Positions 25,198-46,130 of a DNA stretch of 64,000 nucleotides are shown one piece after another. A program made the position numbers and the translations under genes. The DNA is taken from contig MEHQ01002595.1 of assembly GCA_008828725.1 (NCBI GenBank), positions 620,001-684,000 on the forward strand, in the 5' to 3' direction. Numbering within the stretch: position 1 is the stretch's first letter; the number at the start of each line of letters is the position of its first letter. The stretch is from Saccharina japonica (taxonomy: Eukaryota > Sar > Phaeophyceae > Laminariales > Laminariaceae). The notes under the pieces were generated by a model. That model worked only from the letters and a program-made list of their open reading frames with translations. It ran no database searches and was not told the origin of the DNA.

Positions 25198-28020
25198 CAA
25201 ATTGAATGATTGTCTTGAAATAGTAGAAGGTATGAATTGATTAGATTAGATTAGAACATGTCCCTCGATGGTGAACACTAGAGCGTAGTAGAACTGTAGT
25301 GCTTCGGAGCGCTACTCGTAGCGTTTCCGCAGAGAGACAGAGAGGGGTACCTCGTTAGTCTGGACGTCAAGAAACATGATATTCGTGAAATGAACAACAC
25401 AAGTGTCCAAGAAGAACAAGGATCTGTGTAGTTGGTCGACGGTTCAGGACGCATGGTGCGATAGAGGTGCATCCTGTACTTTCTAGGGGTGGCCAGTCAC
25501 TTGAGGAGCTCTATACCCCGCCCAAACCTGATTCTGAACGAAAACAAAAGTGCTATCCAATGAACCCTCCGATGGCCTAAGGATACAACGAAAAAAATTG
25601 CAACAAAAAAAATGGAATTCTGACGATTTTGGGTTACGTAGCCCCGTCATTCAGAAACGATTTCCGCCAAAAAAAGGTATACCTCCACCTCTATCGTGCC
25701 ACGCGCCTTAGGTAGCCCCGTCATTCAGAAACGTTTTCCGCCAAAAAAAAATATACCTTGCACCTCTATCGTGCCACGTGCCTTAGCCCTTAGGTCGAGC
25801 GAAGCTGTGGTGGGAGATGACACATGGTTGATATGGCCATGATAGATCATCACTTTAGGCTGCACGCTCTCTCTGCGTGTTAGCAGATTCGAACACCGTT
25901 ACACTCGAAGGACGCAATTATGTATATTGTACAATGTCTTCTGTGAGGAGGTGTACTGCCGGCACAGACACAGACATGCCATCATTGCTTGTTGTGTACC
26001 TGGTACAACGGTATACTTGGAATGAAAGTACATCCGTATATAACTTCTTCTTCGAAACGAAAAGTCTTCTGTCCGCAGTTTCGCTCCCGATATTGATAAG
26101 TCGTACCTGATACCTATCTGTCCTGAAACAAGAGGACAGTTTGTACTTTAATAGTTGTATATAAAGTCCTTGTAACTCGGGACAGAGTGTTACTACTGGT
26201 ATCTGGCAGAGTGCTAAGAGAGACGCCCTCGGAAGCTTTGTTTTTAGTTGTACTCGAACATTGTTTTGGGTTTTGTTGTGCTCTTCCGAATGGAGTACGT
26301 TCGGCATACCGTTTGTAATTAAAACCTCCATTTTGTTCAGATGCACCTGGTATTGTTGTAGATGCACCTGGTGTTGTTTCTGCCAAGGTCGTGTAGTCGG
26401 ACGTTGGTCACCCTAGTTGGTGTTGGGAATACGGTGGGGGTCGCGGTTTAAGAGCTATCGGTTTAAGAGTAGAACTGGATTCAAAGTGTCGGACATAGCC
26501 GTTGGTCGTAGCCGTGCTAATGTCTGATACGTATATATATATATATGATTGTGGTATTAGTCCAAGTGTTTGAGTTGTGTGGCTGCTATTGATCTACGGA
26601 GAATGCGACGGAATTATGTATTCCCGGATAGGTTGCATAAAAATACGTGTGTGGCCTGTTTTTCAGGATCTCAGAGTATGAGGGGATACGCGGCCCCCTG
26701 CTCTTAGTTCAGTAAAGTTGCAGTTGAATTAAGGACAATATACATCTACTGTATATATGTATATATTCCATCTCTCTTTCCACCGCCTTATGTTGCCTTG
26801 ACTCTCCACCCGCAGCTCTGCGCGAGCAGGGCAATGCGCCGAGCACCCGTGCACCTGAATGATCCAGCACAGAGGATACCAGGTGCCTTGGCACGGGCAT
26901 ATAAAAAGCAACATATTATACTGTACGCAGTATCTATTCTTATTTGCTTTATTTCGTTCGATTATCTCCCTTTCACTTTCCAGCTCAACTGGTGTTTGTA
27001 GGAGGTGTTACCGCCAGCGATGTTCTGGACTACAACAGTAGCCGTGCTCATAGGTAAGGTGCTGCCCCTTCCCCCATCCCGGTACAGTAATGCCTTAATC
27101 TCTATCGCACGTAGGGTTCAGCATTAAATCAGCGTTGTCAGCACTGCTCGTCGAGTTTTGCTAAGTCACGCTCCCGCGCCTTTCCGGTGATGGCCTGTTC
27201 CAGACAACTTCGGGTTTACTAGAGATCACAAACAGGCCTACTGACACACCGCTATCTTAAACCGTGAACCCCACTGGAGATATAACGGCCCAAACGTGAA
27301 CACTGCACACATGCTGAATAAACAGCGGCGGGCGCCCGCTGGAAAATAAAATACAGAACATGTCAATTTGGCGTCGAGGTTCAATTCATTTGACACTTTG
27401 CTGCCACCACTGTGAGCACAGACAGGCTGCTGATATTGCCGAGTAGCCCGTTTGGAACTACTGCGCTGTACACGGAAACATATGTTTCAGTCTAATTCCA
27501 AGTGATGACGTATACTACTATTAGTACTCCGGTAACATTCCGTCGTCGCATTAGTTCGTACGATCTAGTTCGGGATCAATGAGGCCTCTCTGCTGCGACC
27601 AGCCGGAGACTCTCACCCGGGGCTACTACCCCCGCGCGTTGATTCGCCGGTAATCAATGCAGCACCTCGTCGCAGAAAGTAGATACCCTGGTAAAATAAA
27701 CACGAAATTACTACTATTATGGCACGGTATCATACTCATATCATACTCATTATCATGCCTCGTTTGTTTCTGAGGGTGGTGGTCACTTGATTATCTTGAT
27801 TATAGTATAGGAGCTCTATATTATATATACCTCGCCGAAAAACTGATTTTGGAGGAAACTAAAAGGGCTACGCGTACGTAACCGACGAACAACCCCATGG
27901 CCTAACTGCACTATTACGGGGGACCATACTGTAGTCAATCGGACCTGCTTTATACACTAAAACGTTATTTACTAGCGTTTAGTATGGTCCTCCGTAGTAG
28001 GAAAACATATTGAAACACAC
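25198..28020. other. No gene; scattered repeat fragments
   Basis: Around 25630-25795 a block GTAGCCCCGTCATTCAGAAA...CTCTATCGTGCCACG occurs twice in tandem (period about 85), with a diverged third copy near 28085-28180. Around 26103-26195 there is a relative of the 83-base MITE ending CTCGGGACAGAGTG. No exon was recognised in the remaining sequence. Confidence 0.5.
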
Positions 28021-28077
28021 CATAATGACACCATAATGACACCATAATGACACCATAATGACACCATAATGACACTA
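28021..28077. repeat. 11-base tandem repeat
   Basis: Five direct copies of ACCATAATGAC in perfect phase, followed by a decayed sixth. It is a simple minisatellite. Confidence 0.9.
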
Positions 28078-29635
28078 TTAATACGATTTTGGGTTAAGGA
28101 ATCTGATCGATCATTCAGAACCCACTTCGGCCGAAAAACGGCACAGCAGTGCCATTGCCTCTATCGTCGCCCGCGTCTTATTCGGCCCAGAAACGGGCGT
28201 CCAGTCATGAACCCCTTAAACTCTGGCCCCATGTATTTGGGGGAAAACGACTTGGAATTAGTACGCATGGGATTGTTGTTTTCGAGTTATGAATGGGTCA
28301 AGGCCGAATGGGGTTACATACGATTTTATCTGGTTTGGGACCCGACCCGGAAGACGAAGAGGGATGAGGTATGGGGAGTTCAAAGGCTGATAGCATGTTG
28401 TTGCCCCCGAGAGGGGTATAGGGCTTCGAAGAAGCACAGACACGATGATTCTAGATGGCTAGGCTAATACGATGGAGTGTGGAAGTGGAAGGGTCAAAAG
28501 GCGGGGCGCGTCAGAGTACGTAAATATCCTTACACTTTTTCCCTTGAGCGGTAATGAGATTTGGGGGGTTTGTAAAAGACGACGGAATATAGTCAAAGGG
28601 GAGAGCCGAGGCGAACCGTGGGGGGGGGGGCGCCGGGTTCTTCTCCAATTTGTTGAAAATGCTGTCGTCGATGAAGATGACAGGGGGGGGGCGTCAAGGT
28701 CGTTCTCAATATTTTGTCAAGGGAAGTGGGTTGCGATGGCTGGTAAGGGGAGTGGGGGGGACTGTCAATGTCAACAGCACATTCCCGACGTTTTCGTGGA
28801 TTGAACGGTGACATCAGCCGAAAGTATACAACCCTAACTTGGTATGGACGCTGAGACCGGTATGTATGTGTGTGTAACAGTAGAGGGAGGAGGTGGGACA
28901 TCCATAGGAGCACCTTAAACGGGTCTAAGGCACAGCGCTGCGCATCCCGCTTCCAGGTACCTGAAGTTGCTATTGATATATACATATACACGTCAACATG
29001 TACCCATTGAGTAAGGCTACTTGAAAGGTCCGACGATCGCAGTACGCGGTCGAGGACAAGTGACGAGCTAAACCTCTGTCCAAGCAGAGTAACCCGCAAC
29101 TAAACGCTGTTACATAGGAAACGTCAGGTGCGATATCTTAATAGCTACTGGTCACACGACAGTTGGTATGTCAAGGTTGAAAGTTTGCTGGAAACGAGCT
29201 GTTCAAACTACGTAATAAAGGTAATATTACGTCAATAGGATCACAAAACGTAGCCAAACAAGTTTGGCATCACATATCAACAGGAAGTATTCGTAGGTGC
29301 AACGACCGAATAATCTATACCGCAATGAGGCTGCAGAGAGAGGATTATACGGGTAGACCTTCAAGGTCTGCTGCGACCGCTACATCAGCGGCTGCCTCAT
29401 GTCATGGTCTGATGATTCCGAGGCTAACACTGCCGACTACATCAGAACCATCAAGTTCCGTTCAGATATCGGCTACTCGAAATCTAAGGCGGTCGACCGG
29501 CGAGGTACCAAACGCGGTGGCGGATGTTGTAGTGGCACGATATGCCACACGTGTTAACCGCGTCGTAACACATGAATGCGATGGATGCACGCCGCAGAAT
29601 GCTGCACTTGTTTCTTTATTAAAACCAGATATTTC
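28078..29635. other. No gene supported
   Basis: ORFs of up to about 165 codons are present but show no motif. G runs occur at 28620-28630 and 28683-28690. Nothing else was identified. Confidence 0.4.
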
Positions 29636-30160
29636 GAAATACCACCCAAGAACAAAAGCAACATGTGCAGAGATCTGCCTTTCTTTCTATGCTTGCATGA
29701 CTCCAGCAATGGACGAAAACGCACAAACAAAGGACATGGCATTTCTAAATACCCATGTGTGTATTTAGAAATACCATGTTTTTTGTGTGTGCCTTTGCAT
29801 CCATTGCTGGAGTCGCGCAAGCATAGAAAGGCAGATATCTGCTCATGTTTCTTTTGTTCTTGGGTGGTATTTAAAAATACCAGTTGTTTTTGTCTGTGCC
29901 TTTGCGTCCATTGCTGGAGTCGCGCAAGCGTAGGGAGGCAGATTCCTGCACAAGTTTATTTTGTTATTTGGTGGTATTTATAAATACCAGGTTTTTTGTT
30001 TGGTACTTTTACGCCCATTTCTGGAATCGCGCGAGCATAGGAAGGCAGATCCCTGCACATATTTCTTTTGTTTTTGGGTGGTATTTAGAAATACCAGGGG
30101 GTTTTTTTGTGCCTTTGCGTCCGTTGCTGGAGTCGCACAGGCGTAGGAAGGCGTTTTGGT
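29636..30160. repeat. Long hairpin (arms about 115 bases) followed by tandem copies of one arm
   Basis: The stretch 29640-29755 is a near-complete inverted repeat of 29760-29870, with the dyad centre near 29757 (TACCCATGTGTGTATTTAGA). The right arm is then repeated twice more in the same orientation with a period of about 108 bases (unit ends GGTGGTATTTANAAATACCA near 29865, 29971 and 30080), plus a partial copy. Each unit carries CCATTGCTGGAGTCGCGCAA or a close variant. It begins about 400 bases downstream of the DGAT2 stop codon. Confidence 0.85.
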
Positions 30161-30352
30161 CATAGGGTGCTCCTCCTTTGCGCCGGTAGAGGTAGAACAG
30201 GGAGCTGTAGACAGAACAGCCCCTGCCCATACCAGTAGAGCGTTTGCGTAGAACTGGTTGTCGGACAGTCTCCACGCGTCATCGTTGAATATTGGCCGCC
30301 ACGGAGCGAGTTGGACGACGACGATCTTCGATTGAAGCCAAGGGCTCGATCA

Positions 30353-30567
30353 GTAGTTGCCATCTACTTCTCGAGCCCGATCGGGCCTGGCTCCCAGGAG
30401 GGTGTCAGGGATGCGAGAGGCAGTTGCCATCTACCTCTTGAACCCCACCGACCCTGGCACCCAGAAGGCCTCCGATGGTTCGATAGGTAGTTGCCATCTA
30501 CCTCTCGAACACGACCGGGACCCGGCTCCCGCAGGAGAGCTTCCGTAGACCGACAGGTAGCTGCCAT

Positions 30568-30580
<13 letters not shown>
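30353..30580 (-). repeat. Four tandem copies (about 67 bases) of the DGAT2 stop-codon region
   Basis: The unit contains GTAGATGGCAACTACC on the minus strand, near 30570, 30500, 30434 and 30366. The first unit in gene direction contains the last DGAT2 codons (WEVRPISFDK, stop). Later units still read as related peptides such as WEPGPIGLEK followed by a stop. The 3' end of the coding sequence and the start of the 3' UTR were therefore duplicated in tandem. Confidence 0.85.
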
Positions 30581-39725
<9,145 letters not shown>

Positions 39726-40060
39726 CGTGACGCTTCGACGGAAGGATGTGTTTAGCAACAGTCACCTGGCAGCTGACAGAGCAAAACACGCCACTTTGAG
39801 ACGTCGGGGGGGCGGGAGGGCGGACGGGCGGACAGGTAGCGGGTACAAATGCAAGAGCACGCAGTGCAGTACAGGGCAGCGTCGATGCATCAGTTAAAGA
39901 AGCGGAGACTGTTGTGTATCTGCGTGGCACAGACGAAATCGTGCGCTACGGTAAGGATCATACAGTACCAATCACAGAGCAGCAAGAATGTCGATCGCCC
40001 CACGCCCGGGCAGGCAAACAGACGGGCTGGCTAGCAGGACGTACGATATACGTTCTCCTT
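39726..40060 (-). other. 5' flank of the DGAT2 gene
   Basis: The gene's promoter and 5' UTR should lie here. No TATA box or other fixed promoter element could be identified. The stretch contains a GC-rich block near 39807-39838. Confidence 0.4.
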
Positions 40061-40920
40061 CGGAGCAAGCTGGTATCATTATTTAGGGTAGTAGGCTATT
40101 ACAGTATCATGTCGCGCGCTGACGAAATACATGCGTGGAGCTCACCAGGCGTGCAGTCTGTAGGAGGCGACAAACTACTCGGTGTAAAAGCACGCGCACT
40201 CGTGAGATGCTACCATGGGGCTCGATGGGGGAAACGCTCGAAGACTGACAACGAGCGTTCCTACCGTACGGCTGAAATAGATGCGGCATGGTGCCTGCTA
40301 CGAAATACTATGCACGTTACCTGGGCCCGAAGCCGCAGCAGCGTTGAACGTGGCTGAAGCAGCCGCAGGGTAGATGCTGGTGGGTGTATGGTGTGCTCTT
40401 TCTCCAAGTTAGCCTTGGTGAAGGCGACGAGAGAGGCAAAGCAGGCTGATAGAATGTGGCTGCGAGGAAGCCGTAGGGTAGTTGCAGATGGGTGGGTGCT
40501 GTACAGCAGTCGTGCTCTTGCTCCGTGTTAGCCTTGGTGAAGACGACGATGGGACGAAATCAGACTGATCCAGTGTGGCTGCGAGGCAGCCGCAAACAAT
40601 AGGAGACGAAGCATACGACAGTGCGTATCCAGATTAAAAACAACGGGTTCATTCAGTATACATAGCCCGTGGGGATAACGGATCCGGGAAGGGCTGTGAC
40701 GTACTTTATGTACTGACACCTTGCGTGAAGCCTACAGTAGATCGACGGACGATATCGGATGTATAGACTTATGTACTGTACACGTAAATTTAAAGTACAT
40801 TCGCAACATACGATCCAATCGGAAAAGTTTAACATATATATTGACAGTATCCAGATTACAACAACGGGTTCATTATGCACAGCCCGTGGGGGTAACGGAT
40901 TCGGGAATGGCTGACCCCCT
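40061..40920 (+). repeat. Dispersed repeat, copy 1 (copy 2 at 43.18-43.71 kb)
   Basis: Blocks such as GGAGCAAGCTGGT, CACCAGGCGTGCAGTCTGT, TTAGCCTTGGTGAAG and CAACGGGTTCATT with AGCCCGTGGGGATAACGGAT recur in the same order in 43180-43710. The GTTAGCCTTGGTGAAG and AGCCCGTGGGG parts are also doubled inside this copy. No conserved ORF was found; the class is unknown. Confidence 0.7.
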
Positions 40921-40959
40921 GCATGAAGCCTATATATCGATGATGATATCCAATATATA

Positions 40960-41299
40960 GAGCCCGGTGGGCTAGCAGGTAACCACGAAGCTTGTTAGCG
41001 TCAAGGTCGTGAGTTCGAGCCCCCCCGAGTGCATGCTCGTAGGGACTTGTTCTCGCAGAAAATATCTTGACTAGCTGAAAGCGCGAGAGCGTGACTTAGC
41101 AAAATTCGATGAAGACCGACGAGCGTTGGGAAGGCTGAACCCTCTGAGCGATAAAAATCAAGGCAAGATCCGTAGTGGGGGAGGAGGGAGGGGAGCCTAC
41201 TTTGTGACCCCGAATCTGAGTTACGAATAGGGAGGGAGAAATACAGAAGCGCGAAGATAATCCATGGGATGGAAAAAGAAAAGAAAAAAGGACAGGACA
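40960..41299 (+). mobile_element. tRNA-derived SINE-like element, copy 3
   Basis: The head AGCCCGGTGGGCTAGCAGGT carries an A-box-like sequence, and GTGAGTTCGAGCCCC near 41009-41023 is B-box-like. The body contains the shared AAGATCCGTAGTGGGGGAGG and TGTGACCCCGAATCTGAGTT blocks and ends in an A/G-rich tail. It directly follows the dispersed repeat at 40061-40920. Confidence 0.7.
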
Positions 41300-41690
41300 A
41301 AAAAACAAAAGTACAGTATATTCAAAGTACAGTTGCAAGATACGACCCAATCGCAAGATGTCCTACATAGCATCGAAAATACACATATGCCACTGCTGTG
41401 AATAGGACAACGGAAGCTCTAGAGTTCGTAGATCTTGGTTTATTTGCCCGTATCCAAAGAGAAAACCAGGCATATTTTTAGCTGAGGTAATTCTTACGGC
41501 AGTCAGAAAATTATCTGAATTTTCTTCTTTGGTGATTTTTGTGTGTATCCCTTTCTGTCCGACAGCGCAGCGTAAAACGATCGGCACCTACTCCACCTAC
41601 CTATAGTTTATCCCCACATGACACCGTCTACGGTACTCCAGACTGCTCACATATAGCACTGTGAGGTTCACATTTATGGTACGGTCACCT
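41300..41690. other. No gene seen
   Basis: Spacer between the SINE-like element and the foldback element. No ORF with a recognisable motif. Confidence 0.45.
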
Positions 41691-42364
41691 GGGTCTGGTG
41701 CACTAGCCTTGGTTTGGTGGAAGTCGCCGGACGTTTCCACGGAAGCTTCTGTGGAAGCCGTGGAAGCTTCCGTGGAAGTGGTGGAAGCTTCAGTGGAATT
41801 GATGGAAGCTTCCATGGCAGCCATGGAAGCTTTCGCCGTGGAAACTTCCACGTAAGTTTCCAAATATCCGTGGAAACTTCCGCTCGAAGAGGGCCTCCGG
41901 CCACTAGACAGGTCTAATGTGGTTTCGCGCTGCGCGCTACAGTACACGGATTTTAAGATTCCATCACTGCCACAGAAGCTTCCATGTAAGCGGTGTAAAC
42001 TTCGACGAATTCATCCCCTGATCCCACTTGGGACACAGTCCCACCCAAAGTGGACCCATCCCGATTACTGAAATGTGGACCAGTTACAAATGGAATATTG
42101 TTAAAAACCGTGAAAATTCCACGAACGTTTCCACGGCGATGAAATCTGGAAGTTTCCATGGAAGCTTTCACCACTTCCATAGAAGCTCCAGGGCTTCCAT
42201 GGAAGGTTCCACGCCTTCCATGGAAGCTTGCACCCCTTCCACGGAATCTCCCGTCTTCCCTGGAAACCTCCGTGGGAGTGGCGGAAGCTTCCATGGAAGG
42301 CGTGGAGCCTTCCATGGAAACTTCCGGTGACTTCCACGAAACGAACAAGAGTGCACCAGACCCC
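41691..42364. mobile_element. Foldback-type element made of GGAAGCTTCCATGG repeats
   Basis: The ends GGGTCTGGTGCAC at 41691 and GTGCACCAGACCCC at 42364 begin inverted repeats of about 50 bases, extending through GTGGAAGTC(G/A)CCGGA. Inside are many copies of the self-complementary unit (T)GGAAGCTTCCATGGAAGC, so MEAS-type repeats are open on both strands. The long internally repetitive inverted ends resemble foldback elements. No transposase or clear target-site duplication was seen. Confidence 0.75.
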
Positions 42365-42412
42365 AACTGTAGCTATGCCCTATTATGTGCAATACAACAG
42401 TAGTTTACCCGT

Positions 42413-42868
42413 CAAATGTGTCAGGAGACGGCACTTTTACCCCTTGACGGACGGGTTCAAGGCAAAAGTCTTGACGGACGTACCTTGACGGCAAATCCCG
42501 GGGACACCAAGTAAAAATCCCCGTTTTTCGGAAAACGCCTGACCAAAGTTTTGAAAACCTATATTGTTTTGTTGGGATTTCCGTCCGCCATTGTTTTTCT
42601 GCCATTTTTTGTCTAGTTCGGAGTCCAGATCTACAGCAGTGTACTTCGTATATCACGAGCAACTAGCAACACAGCAATATCCTCGTATGTTCTCGCTCCT
42701 TCATGATGTTGTGTTGGAGCCAGAAGCATAATAGGGGTTTCCACAGAGATAATGAGGCGTTTTTCTAGCGGGGATAGGGGACAATCCGTCTAGACGGATG
42801 GAAATGCCTTGACGGACGCCCTTGACTGACTGACTGCTTGACGGTTGCCCGTCTCCTGACACCTTTGC
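42413..42868. mobile_element. 456-base non-autonomous hAT-like element
   Basis: The terminal inverted repeats are CAAATGTGTCAGGAGACGG on the left and its complement on the right (one mismatch, one extra base). The element is flanked by TACCCGT at 42406-42412 and 42869-42875, a 7-base duplication that could be 8 bases with one mismatch. Subterminal CTTGACGGACG motifs occur inverted near both ends. TIR length, subterminal repeats and target size fit hAT elements; there is no transposase. Confidence 0.8.
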
Positions 42869-44625
42869 TACCCGTAACCTACTGTAGCTATATAAAAGCA
42901 AATACTGTAGAAGAGCTATAGAACAAGCAGCACTTGCCTACCCCAGGTCAGGGTTTGCCCGGCTCGGGTCTTGATTTGACAAGACCAGCGTAGCATTTCC
43001 ATAGCTCCCGCTAGCGCAGTAGACAGTCTGGCCTGCAAATATCCTAGCCTATATTGTAGCCCGGACGCTTTTAGCCTGGAGCCAAAATACAAACTCTGGC
43101 CTGTCTTCATTCTGGTATGGCTGCCTTATTACCCAGTTTTCCTCGTAGCGTGGCCCTGTTGAGTTCGGCCAAAGCTAAACTTCTCGGAGCAAGCTGGTGC
43201 TTATAGCATGTCGCGCTGACAAACTATTAGGGTGGAACTTACCAGGCGTGCAGTCTGTTGGAGGTAACAAGCCACCCAGTGTGACAGCACAGGGATTCAA
43301 TCGCGAGGCTAGACGGGGCAGGCACTACAAGACTGAAGACCCAACTTCCCTACCGTACGTCTGAAACACGCGGCTTGGTGCCTCCTATGATACCGAGACA
43401 TGTACATACCTGCGCCTGTGGTGCAGCAGCGTTGAGCGAGTGTGGTTGAGGCCAGGCAGTCGCAGAGTAGATTCAGGTATCGTGTGTATCCGGTGCTCTT
43501 CCCCCGTGTTAGCCTTGCTGAAGACGACGAGAGGTGTACGATGCTCTTGCTCCGTAATAGCCTTCGTGAAGACGACCAGAGGGGCAACGCAGAATGATCC
43601 AATGTGGCTCCAGACACCGCAAGGCGAGACCAAAGATATGGCAGTATCCAGATTGACGACAACGACGGGTTACGGTTGGCTATACTCGTGTATATACCCA
43701 GCCCGTGGGGATAACGGATAAGACACCCCTCACAAGGCAGTAACTATGCGAATGAGTGCTGCTTTTATTTTCTGCGGTGGTTAGTTCCTACCAGGTATCA
43801 TTTTTGTCCAACGGCAAACGAAAAAACATTGACACGTGTACCAATCAAAATGGTGCGGAATTTTCCCAGAAAAAAAACTTAGCCGATCAAAGCGGTTGCC
43901 GGCACATGCCAGTAGTATTGTACGCCAGTCACAGTGTTTCACTCGATGTTTGTGTCCGATTCGACATCCCCCTCGACAGAGTCTGCGCTTCGAACAACCG
44001 CCCTAACACATGTCTACGACAAACAACACACCGGAATGTCAGTGCATGATACACACGAACCACGACACATGAGGCAGCATGCATGGTCAGCGCAAGCAAC
44101 TTTGGGGCATTCGCGATGACACTTCCAGTGGCACCATGCTATTCTTAATATTACGGAGGGTCATAGTAGATAGAACCTGCGGTAGGCACAAAACCTATAT
44201 ATTTAGATATATTTACCAGCAATATTTGGTCCTATTTACTATAGGGTCCCCCTTAATAGCGTCTAGCCCAATCTACTGGTGTACTGTAGACACGCCTCGG
44301 CTATGCCTACGTGGTACACTCGGCGACACCCATGCTGTTTTTTTACAGCGAAAAACATCTCTATTCGCATGCCGTAGCATGCCGGCGGTTGAGCACAAGC
44401 ACAAAGCATATACGTTGTCCGGATATTTGCTCTGTCTCGCCTAGCATTGTCCTGTCCAGCGTAGACTGGACTAACCTATTTCAGTAGCACAGCTCCTTCC
44501 AAGCAGGCATCGTCAGGCTTAGCCGTGGCGTGATCGCAAGTACAATATTGTATTTTAGGGGGATTATGTCGCCGCTCGATATGTACACCCGGTAAAGCCG
44601 AAATTGGTGAGACTATACGTCTGCC
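42869..44625. other. Copy 2 of the dispersed repeat; otherwise no gene
   Basis: The second copy of the 40061-40920 repeat occupies about 43180-43710 in the same orientation. The remaining sequence shows no recognisable ORF or splice-consistent exon. Confidence 0.5.
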
Positions 44626-45060
44626 GTGGTTAAGGTAGTAAGCAGCGCCGTCCTTGAACAGTGCGGTACGGTGCGGTTCACAAAGTTTGCCGTGGGTAAG
44701 GTAGTAACCAGCGCCGTCCTTGTACAGTGCGGTACGGTGCGGTACACAATGTTTTCCGTGGGTAAGGTGGTAACCGGCGCCGTCCTTGTAAAGTGCGGTA
44801 CAGTGCGGTACAGTGCGGTATAGTGCGATACAGTGCGGTGCAGTGCGATACAGTGCGGTACACTACTGAAAAAAGCTTGCCGTGGTTAAGGTAGTAACCA
44901 GCGCCGTCCTTGTACAGTGCGGTACGGTGCGGTACACACAGTTTGCCGTGGGTAAGGTAGTAATAATAACCGGCGCCAGCCTTGTAAAGTGCAGTACAGT
45001 GCGATACAGTGCGGTATAGTGCGATACAGTGCGGTACAGTGCAGACAAAAAGCTTGCCGT
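44626..45060 (+). repeat. Tandem array with CAGTGCGGTA core
   Basis: Units of about 70-140 bases begin GCCGTGG(G)TAAGGTAGTAA and contain GCGCCGTCCTTGTA followed by runs of the 10-base CAGTGCGGTA. Four or five units are present. The same family, in opposite orientation, forms the array at 50525-50845. Confidence 0.9.
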
Positions 45061-46130
45061 GGAAGGATTTCTGATCCGGAGATGGGATCTTATCGTTCCC
45101 GGGCGTTGCGGGAGTTCGCCGTTGCCAGGCAACCGTAAATCAGCCAGAGGGGTTGGGGGTTCCACATATTGAGAGGTGCTATCGAACCGGAGGGTGTCCG
45201 TTTCTGTCCCCGGGTTGTTGGAATTGTAGATGTATGGAAGGATTTCTGATCCGAGGACGGGACGTTATCATCCCCGGGTGCGGCGGAACCTCATCGTTGC
45301 CCCGAGGGGAAACTCTCACCGCAGGCTGGCGCACATCTTGCGGGGCGGTATCGACCCGGGTGATGTCCGTTTTCGTCCCCGGGTTGTTGGAGTTGCAGGT
45401 TTATGGAAGGATTAATGATCCGGGGACGGGATGTTATCATCCCCGGGTGCGGCGGGACCTCGTCGTTGCCCCGAGGGGCAACTCTTACCGGGCGCTGGCT
45501 CTATGAGCCCCAGCCAAGTCAGCAATCAGCCAGTGGGGTTGGGGTTTCCACACCTTGCGGGGCGGTATCGATCTGGGCGGTGTCCGTTATCGCCCCCATG
45601 TTGTTGGATTAGTAGATGTACAGAAGGATTTATGATCCGGGGATGGGTCGTTATCATCCCCGGGTGAGGCGGGACCTCGCCGTTCCCCCGAGGGGCAACT
45701 CTCACGGCGCTCTGACTCGATGAACTCCAGCGCCCCAGCCAAATCAGCAATCAGTCAGTGGTGTTGGGGTTTCCACACCTTAGGGGGCGGTATAGACCGG
45801 GGGATGTCCGTTTTCGTCCCCGGGTTGTTGGATTCGTAGATGCTTGGAAGAATCCCTGATCCAGGGATGAGATAATACCATCCCCGGGTGCCGCTGCCTC
45901 TCTTAGCCTCAGCCAACCAGTGAATAACTGGTGGTGGAGGGGTTTCCATACCGTGCGGAGCAGTGTCGTCCCGGGAAATCGCATTTTTCGTCCCCGGTTC
46001 ATCGGAGTTGTAGATATATGGAGGGATTTATAATCCGGAGACGGGACTCTCTCCTCCCTGGGTGTGGCCCGGGACCTCGGTGGCTCTTTTCAGCAGCGAT
46101 CATTAAGAAAGAGCCAGCAGCCACTGGCAT
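45061..46130 (+). repeat. Tandem array of about 170-225-base units
   Basis: The anchor GAAGGATTNATGATCCGG or its variants occurs at 45063, 45237, 45406, 45624, 45848 and 46019. Each unit also carries TTATCATCCCCGGGTG and GTCCCCGGGTTGTTGGA. It directly abuts the CAGTGCGGTA array. ORFs across it repeat short peptides (RFRPRVVG) but shift frame between units, so I do not call a gene. Confidence 0.9.

Noticed and set aside
26895..26905. TATAAAAAG as a core promoter
   Set aside because: No gene start or splice-consistent exon follows within a plausible distance on either strand.
29636..30160. Regular repeats considered as a CRISPR array
   Set aside because: Units of about 108 bases are repeated whole, without unique spacers, one is inverted, and the surroundings are eukaryotic intron-containing genes.
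41597..41947. MEAS-repeat ORFs as repetitive structural proteins
   Set aside because: The repeats are open on both strands because the DNA unit is self-complementary and lie between inverted ends, so a foldback element explains them.
45153..45667. Proline/arginine-rich ORFs in several frames
   Set aside because: They follow tandem repeat units and shift frame between units; no conserved domain.
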